From an uncultured Pseudomonadota bacterium (lineage in GTDB: Bacteria > Pseudomonadota > Zetaproteobacteria > Mariprofundales > Mariprofundaceae), in NCBI GenBank assembly GCA_913055645.1, contig CAJXLC010000015.1:1-44032 (forward strand): a stretch of 44,032 nt of DNA, written 5' to 3'. Position numbers and translations under genes: made by a program. This document shows positions 43,160 through 44,032 of the stretch, one piece after another (positions within the stretch are counted from its first letter, which is position 1; every line of letters starts with the position of its first letter). Under the pieces are notes generated by a model that saw only the letters and a list, made by a program, of their open reading frames with translations, was not told where the DNA came from and did no database searches.

Positions 43160-43948
43160 ATGTCCAAAGTGGAAGATGCCAGCTTAGATATTGAGAAACA
43201 GGGACGAACATTTGATGGCTTAAGCAACCCTAGAAAATACAAATCATCACTCGACCATTTGAGCAAACAAGCCTTTGAACAAGCTTGGCAAGATAAGCAG
43301 GCATGGGTATTGGCAAACTTTTCACATATTGCATATTATGATGCAGCGCATGTGCAAAACAGCTTAAAAGATTTTGGGTTTCAAGTGACATGTTATGATG
43401 ATGGGCATGGTCGCCAAGGTTTTTTAGCCGTGGATGCAGATAAAGCGATTTTAGCTATTCGAGGTACAGAATCATCAGATATTCGTGATATCATTGATGA
43501 TTTAAGGGTTTGTCCTATTTCTTATCAAGGTGCTAAAGTGCATCGTGGTTTTTTGGATGCGGCGCAGTCATTGATGCAAACGCAAGGTGATACGGAAAGT
43601 CTTGAGGTATCATTAAACAAGTTGAATCATCATGCGCTGTATGCAACAGGGCATAGTTTGGGTGCGGCGATGGCAGTGATTGTTGGGATGTCTTGTGCGT
43701 TTGAGAAAATAGTAACTTTTGGCGAGCCTAGAGTGGGTGCAGGCATTATATTGCAAGGGGACGATGGGTTAAGTCATACCCGTTTTGTGAATGGTAAAGA
43801 TATTGTCACCGCGATTATTCCTGAAATGCCTATTTACAGGCATCACGGTGTTGAGCAAAAGCTTTTTGAGCATGAGGAAAGTGAGTTTTTTGTGGGAAGT
43901 ATATTGGATCATTCAATCATCAACTATGTGGAAAGGCTCAAAGAATAG
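43160..43948 (+). CDS. Class 3 lipase family alpha/beta hydrolase
   Basis: A 262-residue protein with the nucleophile elbow GHSLGAAMA, the acid candidate in VNGKDIVTAIIP and a histidine candidate in ILDHSIINYV, in the order Ser-Asp-His of lipase class 3 (PF01764-type). LAIRGTESSDIRDIIDDL before it is the typical oxyanion-region phrase, and KVHRGFLDAAQ is also characteristic. There is no signal peptide, so it is predicted to be intracellular. The frame opens with GTG 43148, but ATG 43160 after GAGG is preferred. The gene is bracketed by a 12-bp inverted repeat. The substrate is unknown. Confidence 0.88.
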   Translation: MSKVEDASLDIEKQGRTFDGLSNPRKYKSSLDHLSKQAFEQAWQDKQAWVLANFSHIAYYDAAHVQNSLKDFGFQVTCYDDGHGRQGFLAVDADKAILAIRGTESSDIRDIIDDLRVCPISYQGAKVHRGFLDAAQSLMQTQGDTESLEVSLNKLNHHALYATGHSLGAAMAVIVGMSCAFEKIVTFGEPRVGAGIILQGDDGLSHTRFVNGKDIVTAIIPEMPIYRHHGVEQKLFEHEESEFFVGSILDHSIINYVERLKE

Positions 43949-43979
43949 GCTGAAACACACTGGAAATGAATAAGATTTG

Positions 43980-44032
43980 GGGCTGTCCCAGATAACTAGG
44001 TATTATTTTTTGTAACCCATTGTTTTAACATA
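43980..44032. mobile_element. Possible transposon or repeat end at right window edge
   Basis: Sequence beginning GGGGCTGTCCCAGATAACTA (43979-43998) has the look of an insertion-sequence terminus, GG-rich followed by a conserved AT-rich block. It contains ATAACTAGGTAT (43992-44003), which is inverted relative to 42983-42994. No transposase is visible before the window ends, so this is only a suggestion. Confidence 0.35.

Noticed and set aside
1-44032. CRISPR arrays, prophage modules, toxin-antitoxin pairs and tRNA clusters
   Set aside because: I saw no regularly spaced direct repeats, phage structural genes, recognisable toxin-antitoxin pairs or complete tRNA cloverleafs anywhere in the window.

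Overview
The window is the chromosomal replication-origin neighbourhood of a moderately AT-rich proteobacterium, followed by a long run of housekeeping genes. Everything here is read from sequence alone. The mix of SspB, Hda, a DUF2066-like protein, MnmE/MnmG, ParAB with parS, RNase P RNA, AmpD and a proteobacterial phosphoribulokinase suggests a gamma- or zetaproteobacterium-like organism. The phosphoribulokinase points to Calvin-cycle CO2 fixation. A chemolithoautotroph such as a zetaproteobacterium (Mariprofundus/Ghiorsea type) would fit, but that is an inference.

Layout. (1) 1-3032, minus strand: a small membrane-protein gene cut by the window edge, dnaN and dnaA, with a DnaA-box-bearing, AT-rich gap between dnaA and dnaN that is the best oriC candidate. 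(2) 3152-6847, plus strand: rpmH-rnpA-yidD-yidC-mnmE, the classic ribosomal protein / RNase P / membrane insertase / tRNA modification string, diverging from dnaA. (3) 7079-12219, plus: a stand-alone phosphoribulokinase gene with a strong terminator, then mnmG-rsmG-parA-parB, with two parS sites embedded in the 5' ends of mnmG and parA. (4) 12286-16460, minus: aroG-type DAHP synthase, sspB, a DUF2066-like secreted protein, pgsA and hda, tightly overlapping, preceded upstream by the RNase P RNA gene rnpB. (5) 16557-20439, plus: a ClC transporter with CBS domains and a UvrD/PcrA helicase. (6) 20471-20734, minus: a small membrane protein. (7) 21021-28003, plus: a compact MoxR / DUF58 / DUF4381 / BatA / BatB-BatC fusion / BatD operon with overlapping stops and starts. 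(8) 28075-30734, plus: ArsC/YfgD-like protein, purD, purE and a divergent YrdC/TsaC-like protein. (9) 30840-38465: a hybrid histidine kinase, a CDF metal exporter, AmpD, a sterol-desaturase-family enzyme, a YqaA-family membrane protein, an MGMT/Ogt repair protein, a parvulin and a SIMPL protein, with several intergenic inverted repeats. (10) 38530-42003, minus: smc. (11) 42004-44032: small genes, a response regulator, a class 3 lipase, and repeat structures that make this the most accessory-looking stretch.

The genes work together mainly in chromosome biology: DnaA, DnaN and Hda for initiation and its regulatory inactivation, ParA/ParB/parS and SMC for segregation, and UvrD for repair. The RNase P protein and RNA, MnmE, MnmG and RsmG serve RNA maturation and modification, and YidC/YidD serve membrane insertion. 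I found no CRISPR array, no intact insertion sequence and no clear new multi-gene system. The oddities most worth checking are the 12-bp inverted repeat that brackets the lipase gene, with a transposon-end-like sequence at the right edge; the convergent antisense overlap at 42330-42449; the likely non-ATG start of rnpA overlapping rpmH; the two parS sites that are also codons; and a dispersed-repeat fragment translated as the N-terminus of the MGMT gene.
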